A stretch of DNA of 36,139 bases, from positions 1-36,139 of the forward strand of contig JABFSR010000247.1 in NCBI GenBank assembly GCA_013140495.1, read 5' to 3'. The notes below the pieces were generated by a model. The model had not been told where the DNA came from and ran no database searches. It was given only the letters and a program-made list of their open reading frames with translations. Origin of the DNA: Verrucomicrobiota bacterium. GTDB lineage: Bacteria > Verrucomicrobiota > Verrucomicrobiia > Limisphaerales > JADLHS01. Position 1 is the stretch's first letter. Every line of letters starts with the position of its first letter. The position numbers were made by a program, and so were the translations under genes. Below, piece by piece: positions 9,605-17,626 of the stretch.

Positions 9605-10276
9605 TCACCCGTGGGACGAGTCTCGCCTAATCGGCGCAAAACTCCGCCGGTGGATCGCACAGGGCCCGTGCGCCGCAATCGCCGCCAGATGAACCGGCGT
9701 GCCGTAACCCTTGTGCCCGGCAAAACCGTAAGCCGGAAATTGTCTATCATACGACAACATCAACCGGTCGCGCGTCACCTTTGCAATCACGCTCGCCGCC
9801 GCGATGCTGTAACTGCGCGCGTCACCTTTCACCAACGCCGTCTGCGGAAACAACAGCGTCTTCACCGGACGTCCATCAACGAGGGCGTGATTCGGCGGCG
9901 GATTGAGTTGTGCCAGCGCCTGGTTCATCGCGCGGTGGGTCGCCTGCAAAATGTTGATGCGATCAATCGTCTCCGAATCCACAAGCGCCACACCGTATTT
10001 GATGTCCGGATGTGTGGTGAGGATTTGGAAAAAGTTTTCGCGCTGTGCTTCTGTGAGTTGCTTGGAGTCGTTCAAGTCACGGAGACGCTCGTCGAAACCG
10101 CCCTCACTCCAGACGCGCGGCAGAATTGCTGCCGCAGCGACAACCGGGCCAGCCAGCGGCCCGCGGCCGGCTTCATCCACGCCAGCCACGCGCATCATGC
10201 CCTGCTCCCAAAGCTCGCGCTCGAATGCGAGACGATCTGTGTGGGTAGATGAATTGAGGTTGCGCGCCATGCGCAT
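9605..10276 (-). CDS. rnhB: Ribonuclease HII
   Basis: Removes ribonucleotides from RNA-DNA hybrids by cutting the RNA strand. It has 223 residues, usual for the family. Motifs: GVDEAGRGPLAGPVVAAA (Asp34, Glu35 of the metal site), LNDSKQLTEAQRE, ALVDGRPV (third acidic residue) and SIAAASVIAKVTRDRLM, followed by GFAGHKGYGTPVH near the C-terminus. I start at ATG 10276 (a second ATG lies two codons on). A longer reading upstream would cross hairpin element B and has no family support. It is divergent from nusB, with a 215-base gap filled largely by that element. Confidence 0.95.
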   Translation of the reverse strand: MRMARNLNSSTHTDRLAFERELWEQGMMRVAGVDEAGRGPLAGPVVAAAAILPRVWSEGGFDERLRDLNDSKQLTEAQRENFFQILTTHPDIKYGVALVDSETIDRINILQATHRAMNQALAQLNPPPNHALVDGRPVKTLLFPQTALVKGDARSYSIAAASVIAKVTRDRLMLSYDRQFPAYGFAGHKGYGTPVHLAAIAAHGPCAIHRRSFAPIRRDSSHG

Positions 10277-10326
10277 TGAGTGTCGGAAGGTTTGGAAGGA
10301 ATTCAATCGGATTTTGCATAACATCC

Positions 10327-10424
10327 GGAGCGCGGACCGCCGAGTCCGCGCGAACCTGCGACTTGATGCCTGACTTAGCCGAAAGACGTCCTTTGAACCA
10401 CGCGGATTCGGCGGTCCGCACTCC
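10327..10424. repeat. REPIN-like double-hairpin element B
   Basis: A 24-base left arm (10327-10350, beginning GGAGCGCGGACCGCCGAG) and an inverted right arm (10401-10424, ending GGTCCGCACTCC) match at 22 of 24 positions. Each arm also holds its own short stem (GCGGAC with GTCCGC on the left). About 50 bases lie between the arms. The element fills the divergent promoter gap between rnhB and nusB, so it could affect either gene. Confidence 0.75.
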
Positions 10425-10491
10425 GTCATTTTGCACGACCGAAGTTTTTCATTTCGCCGGGCGCTATTTTCCGGCATTTTACAAATGACTT

Positions 10492-10992
10492 ATGGGCAAA
10501 CGCCGTGAAGCGCGGGAACGCGCAATCCAATTCCTGTTCCAGCACGACCTTAATCCTCGCGACAATCTGGATGAGGCCATGAATGAATTCTGGGATTCGC
10601 AGCGCGCTGCCGCCATCGCCGGGGAAAAGGGCCGAGCCAACTGGAACGAGCCCGTCCAGCTCCCGCCACCCACCACGGGCGAGGCCGAGATGCGCCTTTT
10701 CGCCGAACCTCTCATCCGTGGCACGCTCCAACATCGGGATGAATCCGACGCGCACATCATGAAGCACGTCAAGAACTGGGAGTTGAGCCGCATTGCAGCC
10801 GTGGATCGGAACATCCTTCGGCTCGCCATTTACGAGATGCTGCATCGCGAGGACATCCCACCCGTGGTCAGCATCAACGAGGCGGTGGACATTGCAAAAA
10901 AGTTTTCAACCGAGGACAGCGGCAAGTTCGTCAACGGCATTCTCGACAAGGTGAAGGCTGAACTGATGCGACCGGCTAGAAATGTGAAATGA
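10492..10992 (+). CDS. nusB: Transcription antitermination factor NusB
   Basis: RNA-binding protein that, with NusE/S10, supports antitermination on rRNA operons. The 166-residue sequence starts GKRREARERAIQFLFQHDL, the usual N-terminal helix, and has the C-terminal NusB core NWELSRIAAVDRNILRLAIYE, followed by VVSINEAVDIAKKFSTEDSGKFVNGILD. A somewhat long insertion (about residues 30-75) lies between them. ATG 10492 follows a GTCATTT-rich leader without a strong ribosome site. The TGA stop overlaps the ATG of the PHP gene (ATGA), so they are probably co-translated. Confidence 0.95.
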   Translation: MGKRREARERAIQFLFQHDLNPRDNLDEAMNEFWDSQRAAAIAGEKGRANWNEPVQLPPPTTGEAEMRLFAEPLIRGTLQHRDESDAHIMKHVKNWELSRIAAVDRNILRLAIYEMLHREDIPPVVSINEAVDIAKKFSTEDSGKFVNGILDKVKAELMRPARNVK

Positions 10993-11903
10993 GCCCAGAG
11001 TCCAGAAATCAGAAATCGGAGATTAGAGGTCAGAGCGCCGCCGGCATTCCGACTTCTGGTTACGCCGACTTGCATCTGCACTCGCATTACTCCGACGGCA
11101 CGTTCACGCCGGAGGAGATCGTTGCGCGCGGCAAGAAACATGGGCTCGGCGCGCTCGCGTTAACCGACCACGACACCGTGGAAGGTTGCGAAGCGATGGC
11201 CATCGAATGCGCGAAGGCGGGGATTGAATTTGTCGTCGGCACGGAACTCACCTCCGAACATCGCGGCAACGAACTGCACATTCTAGCCTACTATGTTGAT
11301 CCAAATAACGAGCGGCTGGTGCGTGAAATCAGCAAGTTTCAAATCGTCCGCCAGCAACGCATCCGCGAAATGGTCGCCGCCATCAACAAGCTCGGCGTGC
11401 CTCTGAATGCCGATGATGTGTTCGCGCTCGCCAATTGCCGCTCGCCCGGACGTCCGCACGTCGCTCGCGCACTCATCAAGGCCGGACTCTGCCGGACACT
11501 GGACGAAGCGTTCGAGCGATTTCTCAAGAAAGGCCGCCCCGCCTGGGTGCCCAAGGCGAAGATGTCCGCGCTGGATGCGATTCAACTCATTCATCAGGCC
11601 GGCGGGCTTGCAGTCATGGCGCATCCCGGATTGAACCGCACTGACGAATCCATCCCTGAACTTGCCGATGCCGGGCTTGATGGCATCGAATGCTTTCACA
11701 CCAAGCACCCACTGGTTACCTCGTCGCGTTACGTCGAGTTTGCAACCAAGCTGAATCTGCTCGTCACAGGCGGCAGTGATTGCCACGGCATGAGCAAGGG
11801 CAAGCCGCTCATCGGCACCGTCCGCCTGGCCCGAGAGCATTACGACAAACTTAAAGCCAGGGCTGCTGAAAAAAAGACTTCAACCACGAATGCACACCAA
11901 TAG
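10989..11903 (+). CDS. PHP-domain phosphoesterase (RNase AM / nucleoside 3',5'-bisphosphatase-like)
   Basis: Metal-dependent phosphoesterase of 304 residues of the PHP family (TrpH/YciV type). Metal-site motifs in order: DLHLHSHYSDG (His29, His31), TDHDT (near 59-62), VGTELTSE, MAHPG (near 211) and GSDCHG (near 262-266). Characterised relatives hydrolyse nucleoside 3',5'-bisphosphates or trim RNA 5' ends, which fits its place next to nusB. The start overlaps the nusB stop. Residues 3-15 are encoded by a degenerate heptamer array, and no alternative start exists before the DLHLH motif. The last nine residues (KTSTTNAHQ) come from the dispersed repeat that frames element C, so both ends of the protein are repeat-derived. 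Confidence 0.9.
   Translation: MSPESRNQKSEIRGQSAAGIPTSGYADLHLHSHYSDGTFTPEEIVARGKKHGLGALALTDHDTVEGCEAMAIECAKAGIEFVVGTELTSEHRGNELHILAYYVDPNNERLVREISKFQIVRQQRIREMVAAINKLGVPLNADDVFALANCRSPGRPHVARALIKAGLCRTLDEAFERFLKKGRPAWVPKAKMSALDAIQLIHQAGGLAVMAHPGLNRTDESIPELADAGLDGIECFHTKHPLVTSSRYVEFATKLNLLVTGGSDCHGMSKGKPLIGTVRLAREHYDKLKARAAEKKTSTTNAHQ
10994..11035 (+). repeat. Degenerate heptanucleotide array in PHP gene N-terminus
   Basis: Six units in phase: CCCAGAG, TCCAGAA, ATCAGAA, ATCGGAG, ATTAGAG, GTCAGAG. Positions 4-6 of each unit are AGA or a close variant. The array lies directly after the ATGA overlap of nusB and the PHP gene and is translated as part of SPESRNQKSEIRGQS. Confidence 0.8.
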
Positions 11904-12030
11904 ACACGAATCGCCTTTCAGCGGAGCGCGGCTCTGTGAGCCGCAGCGGGTTCAAGAACTGGTGGCGTCTGGAATTGCTGCGGGTCACAGACCCGCGCTC
12001 TGTTCGTGTTAATTCGTGTCCATTAGTGGT
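11883..12030. repeat. Composite inverted repeat with REPIN-like element C
   Basis: The outer arms 11883-11910 (ACCACGAATGCACACC...) and 12003-12030 are inverted copies matching at 23 of 28 positions. Nested inside are a left hairpin (GCGGCTC TGT GAGCCGC, about 11929-11945) preceded by GGAGCGCGG, and a right hairpin (GCGGGTC ACA GACCCGC, about 11980-11996) followed by GCTC. The arms differ as C/G and G/C at paired positions, so each local stem is kept. The left outer arm overlaps the last codons and stop of the PHP gene. The right arm ends 9 bases before the ftsY start. Confidence 0.75.
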
Positions 12031-12039
12031 TAACTTCTC

Positions 12040-12951
12040 ATGGGACTCTTCGCCAAATTCAAAGCCGGTCTCGCCAAGACGCACGCCAAGCTCACGCACG
12101 AAATCAAACGCATCGTCACGCGCTCACCCAAGCTGACCGCCGAGTCGCTCGAAGAGATCGAGCACGCGCTCATCGCCGCCGACCTCGGCATGGCGATGAC
12201 CACGCAGATCGTTTCCGCCGTGAAGCTCGCCTACGAATCACAGGGCACCGCAGGATTGGATTACCTCGCCATCGCGCGGGCGGAGATTGAGAAGAGCCTT
12301 TCGAGCAACAAGGCGGATTTGCTCAAAGCTCCGAGCGGCCCGACGGTGGTCTCCATCGTCGGCGTGAATGGCACGGGCAAGACCACGACCTCCGCCAAAC
12401 TCGCGCACTACATCCAGTCGCAGAAAAAGACTGTACTGCTCGCCGCGTGCGACACCTTCCGCGCCGCTGCTATCGAGCAACTCAAACTCTGGGGCACGCG
12501 CCTCAAGGTGGAAGTCATCGCGAGCGCGTATGGTTCGGATGCCGCGTCCGTGGCACACGACGCCGTCACCGCCGCGCAGGCGCGCAAGGCCGATTACCTC
12601 TTCATCGACACGGCGGGCCGCCTGCACACCAAGCACAACCTCATGCAGGAGTTGCACAAGCTCCATCGCGTCATCGGCAAGCAACTGCCCGGCGCGCCGC
12701 ACGAAGTCCTGCTCGTGCTCGACGGCAGCACCGGCATGAACGCGTTGAACCAGGCGCGCGAATTCAACAAAGCCGTCCCGCTCACCGGCCTCATCGTGAC
12801 CAAGCTTGACGGCACGAGCAAAGGCGGCATGGTGGTGGCGATCCAGAAGGAACTCGGCCTGCCCATCAAATTCATCGGCCTCGGCGAGCAACCGGACGAC
12901 CTGCAACCCTTCGACGCCAAACAATTCGCGCAGGCGTTGTTTGAGGAATAA
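12040..12951 (+). CDS. ftsY: Signal recognition particle receptor FtsY
   Basis: SRP-family GTPase that docks ribosome-SRP complexes at the membrane. It has 303 residues, the short form without the acidic A domain. N domain residues about 1-95 (MGLFAKFKAGLAKTHAKL, then EEIEHALIAADLG); G domain with GVNGTGKTTT (about 108-117), ACDTFRAAAIEQL, DTAGRLHTK, TKLDGTSKGG and the closing GLGEQPDDLQPFD. The 3' end of this gene has a diverged duplicate at 17370-17441. ATG 12040 follows the right arm of the composite repeat directly. Confidence 0.96.
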   Translation: MGLFAKFKAGLAKTHAKLTHEIKRIVTRSPKLTAESLEEIEHALIAADLGMAMTTQIVSAVKLAYESQGTAGLDYLAIARAEIEKSLSSNKADLLKAPSGPTVVSIVGVNGTGKTTTSAKLAHYIQSQKKTVLLAACDTFRAAAIEQLKLWGTRLKVEVIASAYGSDAASVAHDAVTAAQARKADYLFIDTAGRLHTKHNLMQELHKLHRVIGKQLPGAPHEVLLVLDGSTGMNALNQAREFNKAVPLTGLIVTKLDGTSKGGMVVAIQKELGLPIKFIGLGEQPDDLQPFDAKQFAQALFEE

Positions 12952-12989
12952 ATGAAGCGCATAAAAATGCATCTCCACGAGATGAATTT

Positions 12990-13736
12990 ATGAGAACAAT
13001 AATACTCCTTTTCGCTCTAGCTGCTTTTGCCGTGGGCTGCGGTCAGAAATCAAATGAGCCTCAGTCAAAGGTGACTTCCAATGCTACCAAGGTTTACAGC
13101 GAGGTGGAACTGAACAAGCTCATCGTTCCCGGCATGAGTATAGCCGAAGTCACCAACACATTTGGAATCCCGGCATCAGAGATTCCAGTTAATGAAAAAG
13201 TTCTCATCTTCATGTATTCGTTTCCTTTCGAGACAGTCGTTCGGGAAGGAGGACTACGCTTAACGGGATTTGATGTGAATTTTCGCGATGGGAAGGTTGT
13301 AGATTGGTCTCCAGTTATGGGCGAGTCTCGGAAGTCATTTCAGGCGGGAGAGTCTCAAGACTCATCTGGAGACAAAAACTTTCAAATATTCTTGGCTACG
13401 GACGGCCTGACAAACGTGTTGAACAAGGTCGAATCAGAAGGAAGCGCAGATGCAAGTGATTTGAAGACTGCTCCCGACATGACGTTCACTGCAAAAATTT
13501 TCTCCGGAAAAAGCGGCAGTGAACGTCCTGGTGAGCAGACTGTCATCCTCGTCGTGAGCGAGCAGGACGTTTCGAAGTTGAAAGAGCTAAGCGAAAACAG
13601 TTTTGGAAAACGGTTGCTAATCGTTTGCCGCAATCGTGTGATTGCCGCCCCAACGATTTCCGCTCCACTTGCCTCCAGACAATTGCTGTTCACGGTTAAA
13701 GACTCACGGGTTTTGGACAGTATTCAGAACAAGTAG
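12990..13736 (+). CDS. Lipoprotein with BamE-like and SecD-P1-head-like domains
   Basis: Protein of 248 residues with lipoprotein signal MRTIILLFALAAFAVGC (Cys17). Residues about 36-110 (LNKLIVPGMSIAEVTNTFG, then VNFRDGKVVDW) look like the SmpA/OmlA/BamE-type fold, where GMS..EV...FG is the hallmark. Residues about 175-240 (VSEQDVSKLKELSENSFGKR, LLIVCRNRVIAAPTISAPL) resemble the head of the SecD/SecDF first periplasmic domain (GKRLAIV.DG.VISAP.I). No transmembrane domain of SecD is present. The combination is unusual. It lies 38 bases after ftsY, another protein-export gene. The role is inferred only. Confidence 0.7.
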   Translation: MRTIILLFALAAFAVGCGQKSNEPQSKVTSNATKVYSEVELNKLIVPGMSIAEVTNTFGIPASEIPVNEKVLIFMYSFPFETVVREGGLRLTGFDVNFRDGKVVDWSPVMGESRKSFQAGESQDSSGDKNFQIFLATDGLTNVLNKVESEGSADASDLKTAPDMTFTAKIFSGKSGSERPGEQTVILVVSEQDVSKLKELSENSFGKRLLIVCRNRVIAAPTISAPLASRQLLFTVKDSRVLDSIQNK

Positions 13737-13834
13737 GATTCCGATGCTGTCTGACGTCCAATTCATGCGCCTCGTCCGGGGCGGCTACGGCACACGGGAT
13801 TGCTAAAGGTTCCATGCTCCGCTAGTGTTCAGCC

Positions 13835-14068
13835 ATGAAGCGGGTAGAGATAAAAGCCGACACCGCCTGGCGCAAATCGCGTCTGGCTGCGCGCCTGCTC
13901 ATCCGCAAGGAATCCCGCCCGCTCCGTCCGCGCGAGCAGGCGTTGGCCCGCCAGCTTAGTCGGGATTCCGAAGTGACCAACCGGCTCATTCAACAGGCGC
14001 TGTACTTTCTGGGTGTCGGTCCCCGCAAACATGCCTTCGATCAAAAACTGGTGGGCGGGCGAAATTGA
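13835..14068 (+). CDS. Hypothetical small basic protein upstream of nucleotidyltransferase
   Basis: 77 residues, rich in Arg/Lys and predicted helical (KSRLAARLLIRKESRPLRPR, then REQALARQLSRDSEVTNRLI). It overlaps the next gene by 38 bases in another frame. The small-partner-then-nucleotidyltransferase layout with overlap is like AbiE-type or MNT-type toxin-antitoxin modules, with this as the possible antitoxin. I do not recognise a specific family. Confidence 0.6.
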   Translation: MKRVEIKADTAWRKSRLAARLLIRKESRPLRPREQALARQLSRDSEVTNRLIQQALYFLGVGPRKHAFDQKLVGGRN

Positions 14069-14702
14069 CTGGGCCACCCCGGCGGGACAGTTGCTCCAGA
14101 AATTTCTGGTCGCACTGCCCAAGGATCGTCCGTTCCACTTCACCCTCTACGGCTCGGCGCCGCTCCAACTCACCGTGGATCGCCAGTTGATGAGCGGCGA
14201 TGTGGATTTGTTCTCCGACGACGATGAAGATTTGGCAGCCTTGATTGTCGCGGCAAAACTGGACAAGACCCACGGCGGTTTTTATCTCGAACCCGGATTT
14301 GAATTGAGCTTCCGCACCAGCCCCCGCTGGCGGCAACGCGCCAAGACGGTTCAACGCGACAACGTGACCCTGACCATCCCGCATCCGGTGGACATTCTCA
14401 TCGGCAAGCTGGACCGGCTGGATGCCAAAGATTTGAAAGCATTCGAGCGCACCATTCAATTGACTGGCCACCCCACCGCCGCCGAGTTGAAGCGCGAACT
14501 GCAAAACGCGGTGGATTTGTTCCGCCCGGCCTTTGATGACGATGCACCCAATCGCTACCCGGAAAACACCCGCAAACTCTGGCGCGAACTTTTCCACGGC
14601 GAGATAGACATCCGTCAGGAAATCATCGAGCCAGCGATTGCCCGCCGCAGACAGGGCTACGGCGAAACCCCGCCGGATTACAAACGGACGCTGGGCCAAT
14701 GA
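14031..14702 (+). CDS. Nucleotidyltransferase-like protein, AbiEii-type candidate
   Basis: 223 residues from ATG 14031 (GTG 14013 is possible). The minimal nucleotidyltransferase signature is visible: LYGSAPLQLTVDR followed by SGDVDLFSDDDED, i.e. G-S then D-x-D with extra acidic residues, at about residues 40-64. VDILIGKLDRLDAKDLKAFE is typical of AbiEii/DUF6036-like proteins. The C-terminal half is helical with no other motif. AbiEii toxins transfer nucleotides to tRNA; whether this one does is unknown. It is probably co-transcribed with the preceding small gene. Confidence 0.65.
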   Translation: MPSIKNWWAGEIDWATPAGQLLQKFLVALPKDRPFHFTLYGSAPLQLTVDRQLMSGDVDLFSDDDEDLAALIVAAKLDKTHGGFYLEPGFELSFRTSPRWRQRAKTVQRDNVTLTIPHPVDILIGKLDRLDAKDLKAFERTIQLTGHPTAAELKRELQNAVDLFRPAFDDDAPNRYPENTRKLWRELFHGEIDIRQEIIEPAIARRRQGYGETPPDYKRTLGQ

Positions 14703-14916
14703 ACCATAACCGCAGCCGCGGTGAGCAGCTGGACGCAGCGGCGGCTCGGCAGAGCACCGCATTCTTTTAAATTGATTGGATGTCGGCTCTCTGCCGGGGA
14801 GTCGCTACAGGAATCCCTTGACCGTTCGCGGCTGTCCGTGAGTTAATCCTGCCGATCAGACGAATTGTCCCGAACCATTTTCTCGCGCGCTGAAACTTTC
14901 AATTCACATCCCGCCT

Positions 14917-17337
14917 ATGAAGCTGCTCAAACAGATTCTCCTCATCCTATCGCTCGCGCTTCTCGTTCCTGCCGCATCGGCGGGGACATTTTCGATCAAC
15001 GCGTGGACCAATGACGCCAGCTCGGGCATTGTGGCGGGGCAAACTCTCTGGGCCTATCACTTCGGCAATACCAACACGGCGGTAGTCAATGGCGTCACCG
15101 TGCCGGGCACGGGTACCAATGTCAATCCGTCCGTCGTCGGACAATTCAGCGTCGCGGGGGTTTCCTTTGTGCTCCCCTCTGATGCCAACAACCTCACCGC
15201 GCTCGGCGGTTCGGGCAGCGCGGTAATGGCCTCAAGCTTTATTTACGGCGGCGCACCCTGGCGATTCACCGTTCAAGGTTTGACGACCGGAGAGGTTTAT
15301 ACCGTTTCAATTTACGGCGTCGGTTGGGACGCGCCAGCCACGCGCGCTTCCTACTTCACCAACGGCACGGACACCATTTACGTGAATGAGAACGCCGTGG
15401 GCACAGACAACGGTCTGCGCGTGGATTACACGTTCACCGCCACGGCCACGACCAATCTCACCATCGTCATGCCGACGAATGCCAATACGTTCCATACCTA
15501 CGCACTGGCTCTGCGAAAATCGCTCGTGGTCACGACGAACAGCAATGCCGGCCCCGGTTCGTTGCGACAAGCGGTGTTGGACGCGGCTGCGTTACCCGGG
15601 GCTGACACCATTACGTTCGATCCCGCGCTCTCGGGCGCGACGATTACGCTTACGAATGAAATCATCATCGGCAGCAGCCTCACGATTGACGCCAGCAGTT
15701 TGTCCGCCGGCCTCACCGTGAGCGGTGGCAATGTCACCCGTATCTTCCACGTGAACAGCGGCCAGACCGTTTCCCTGCGCGGCCTCACCCTGACTGGCGG
15801 CAATGGCATCGGAGCAATTGACCCCGTATATGGCGGCGCGATTCTAAACTCAGGTAATCTATCAATGACACAATGCACGCTGTTCGAAAATTCCACTTCC
15901 AGTGGCGGCGCGATTGAGAATAGAAGCACGCTGAACCTGACGCAGTGTACGCTCTCCGGGAATTCAGCCCAGTTCGGTGGTGCGATCGTCAGTTCCTCCG
16001 GGGGCACGCTAAACCTGATGCATTGCACCCTTGCTCTGAACCACGCGACTTCTGGCAGTTTCGGCGGCGGGGCCATCGACAATTACAATTCAGGCATGGT
16101 CAACCTGACCGCATGCATTCTCGCGGGAAACACAGCAACCTCTGGCACCGGCCCCGAACTGTGGATGGAAAACGGATCGCTCTACGCCACCAACTGCCTC
16201 GTTGGCAACGGCACGGATTCCTTCATCAATAACGGCGTGAACGGCAATATCGTCGGCACGGGCGGCTCGCCCATCAACGCATTCCTCGCCCCGCTCGGCA
16301 ATTACGGCGGGCCAACCCGCACGATGCCGCCACTGCCAGGTTCTCCGGCAATCAACGCCGCGGGTGCGACCACTCCGACTACAGACCAACGCGGTTTCAA
16401 ACGACCTTCCGGCAGCGCGGCGGACATCGGCGCGGTGGAAGTTCAGAAGCTGACGCAGAATGTGATCTACGACAGCCTCGGATTCGAATCGCCGCTGTTT
16501 TCATCGGGCACGCTCGTTGGCCAGGACGGTGCCAATGGGCCGTGGTTGCAATCAGGCACGGGCGCGGCGACGGTCCAAAACACGAATGTCGCCGCAGGCG
16601 CTCAGGCCGTGCGAATCAATCGGACCGGCGCAGACGTTCGATTTGGGGTCACCAAGACGAACCTGAATGTGGGTGCGACCCAAACTCCAATCATCGCTGT
16701 GGAATGGCAGATGAAATATGAGGCCGCCAATCTTCCTGGCGGAAGCTTTGGCCCGCTGTTCGGAATGGAGGTTTACGATGACCTGATTGGAGCACCTGCT
16801 CTTATTGCTGCCTCCGCCTTTGTGGATGCCACCACGTTGGAATTGCTCTACCAAGCGCCAGGAACGGGCTTCATCACTCCAGTTCCAGGAATCATCGTTC
16901 CACCCAACACCTGGCACAGCTATCGGCTGGAGCTAAATTATTCTTCGCAGACCTACCGATTGTTCTACGACGGGACTGAAGTGCTCACCAACGGTTTTGT
17001 TGATCCCGGCATCGCGAATTTCACGGATGCTTCCATCGCCGCGCTTGCGGGCAGTGGCGATCCCGTGTCACTGAACGCGAGTGGAACGGCTTTCTTCGAC
17101 AACTACAAAGTCACCGCGCAATCCGTCGGCTCGCAAATCGGCGCGCCAATCCTTTCCATCAACAAGTCCGGCGCCAACCAGGCCACTCTCTCGTGGACGC
17201 CCATGACGCCCGGCTCCATACTGTTGGAATCGCCCACGCTGTCGCCAGCCAACTGGACGCTCTCGCCCAGTGTGTCCACCAATCCCGTCACAATTCCGAC
17301 AGCGGCGAACAAGTTCTATCGGCTGTACCGACCGTGA
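14917..17337 (+). CDS. Giant exported beta-helix protein 1 (choice-of-anchor Q type)
   Basis: 806 residues. Signal peptide MKLLKQILLILSLALLVPAA, ending ASA-G (about residue 23). Residues 24-198 form a beta-rich domain. A right-handed beta-helix (about 202-510) starts VTTNSNAGPGSLRQAVLDA and contains GGAI.N...L.LTQCTLSGN-type rungs. It closes with the choice-of-anchor Q element LAPLGNYGGPTRTMPPLPGS, then TDQRGF and DIGAVE. Residues about 515-745 look like a laminin-G/jelly-roll domain (WHSYRLELNYSSQTYRLFYD). The last 55 residues are an Ig-like module ending NKFYRLYRP. It is probably a surface or secreted adhesin, or a polysaccharide-binding protein. It has no PEP-CTERM tail. It is the tandem paralogue of the next gene. 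Confidence 0.88.
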   Translation: MKLLKQILLILSLALLVPAASAGTFSINAWTNDASSGIVAGQTLWAYHFGNTNTAVVNGVTVPGTGTNVNPSVVGQFSVAGVSFVLPSDANNLTALGGSGSAVMASSFIYGGAPWRFTVQGLTTGEVYTVSIYGVGWDAPATRASYFTNGTDTIYVNENAVGTDNGLRVDYTFTATATTNLTIVMPTNANTFHTYALALRKSLVVTTNSNAGPGSLRQAVLDAAALPGADTITFDPALSGATITLTNEIIIGSSLTIDASSLSAGLTVSGGNVTRIFHVNSGQTVSLRGLTLTGGNGIGAIDPVYGGAILNSGNLSMTQCTLFENSTSSGGAIENRSTLNLTQCTLSGNSAQFGGAIVSSSGGTLNLMHCTLALNHATSGSFGGGAIDNYNSGMVNLTACILAGNTATSGTGPELWMENGSLYATNCLVGNGTDSFINNGVNGNIVGTGGSPINAFLAPLGNYGGPTRTMPPLPGSPAINAAGATTPTTDQRGFKRPSGSAADIGAVEVQKLTQNVIYDSLGFESPLFSSGTLVGQDGANGPWLQSGTGAATVQNTNVAAGAQAVRINRTGADVRFGVTKTNLNVGATQTPIIAVEWQMKYEAANLPGGSFGPLFGMEVYDDLIGAPALIAASAFVDATTLELLYQAPGTGFITPVPGIIVPPNTWHSYRLELNYSSQTYRLFYDGTEVLTNGFVDPGIANFTDASIAALAGSGDPVSLNASGTAFFDNYKVTAQSVGSQIGAPILSINKSGANQATLSWTPMTPGSILLESPTLSPANWTLSPSVSTNPVTIPTAANKFYRLYRP

Positions 17338-17626
17338 ATTGACGTTGCAGAAATCTGAACAGACATCGCGAGCCACCGGACGATCAGCAACCCTTCGACG
17401 CCAAACAATTCGCACAAACGTTGTTTGAGGAAACGCCTTAGTCGCGGGTAGTTTTCCCCAAGATTGAGGCGGGCAAATTCTCTTCGGCCTCCGCTTCTTT
17501 CGCCGCAGCGATGCGCGAAGCGACTGATTAGGATTGACCACCAACACGGTTTCCTGCGCTAATTCGCTCCATCCAGATGCATTCACCGTCGTTTGCCTGC
17601 CATTAAATTAAAACATCTTCGTATCC
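17338..17626. other. Intergenic region between the giant beta-helix genes
   Basis: 289 bases. It contains the ftsY 3'-end remnant (17370-17441). The remainder holds no open frame with a recognisable product and no clear terminator. It is likely to carry the promoter of the 1881-residue protein. Confidence 0.5.
17370..17441 (+). pseudogene. Duplicated 3' end of ftsY
   Basis: Translates as EPPDDQQPFDAKQFAQTLFE then ETP and a TAG stop. It is nearly the same as the ftsY C-terminus at 12886-12951 (EQPDDLQPFDAKQFAQALFE then E and stop). The nucleotide match is dense, for example a shared CAACCCTTCGACGCCAAACA. Nothing resembling the rest of ftsY precedes it; upstream is the stop of the first giant gene. 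It is best read as a leftover of a duplication or recombination event. Confidence 0.85.

Noticed and set aside
12238..12978. 246-residue minus-strand open frame opposite ftsY
   Set aside because: ftsY carries all SRP GTPase motifs; the antisense frame is a codon-bias shadow.
14703..14916. GC-rich stretch near 14710-14750 as another double-hairpin element
   Set aside because: GCAGCCGCGG and CAGCGGCGGCT give only partial pairing and no GGAG head; not convincing.
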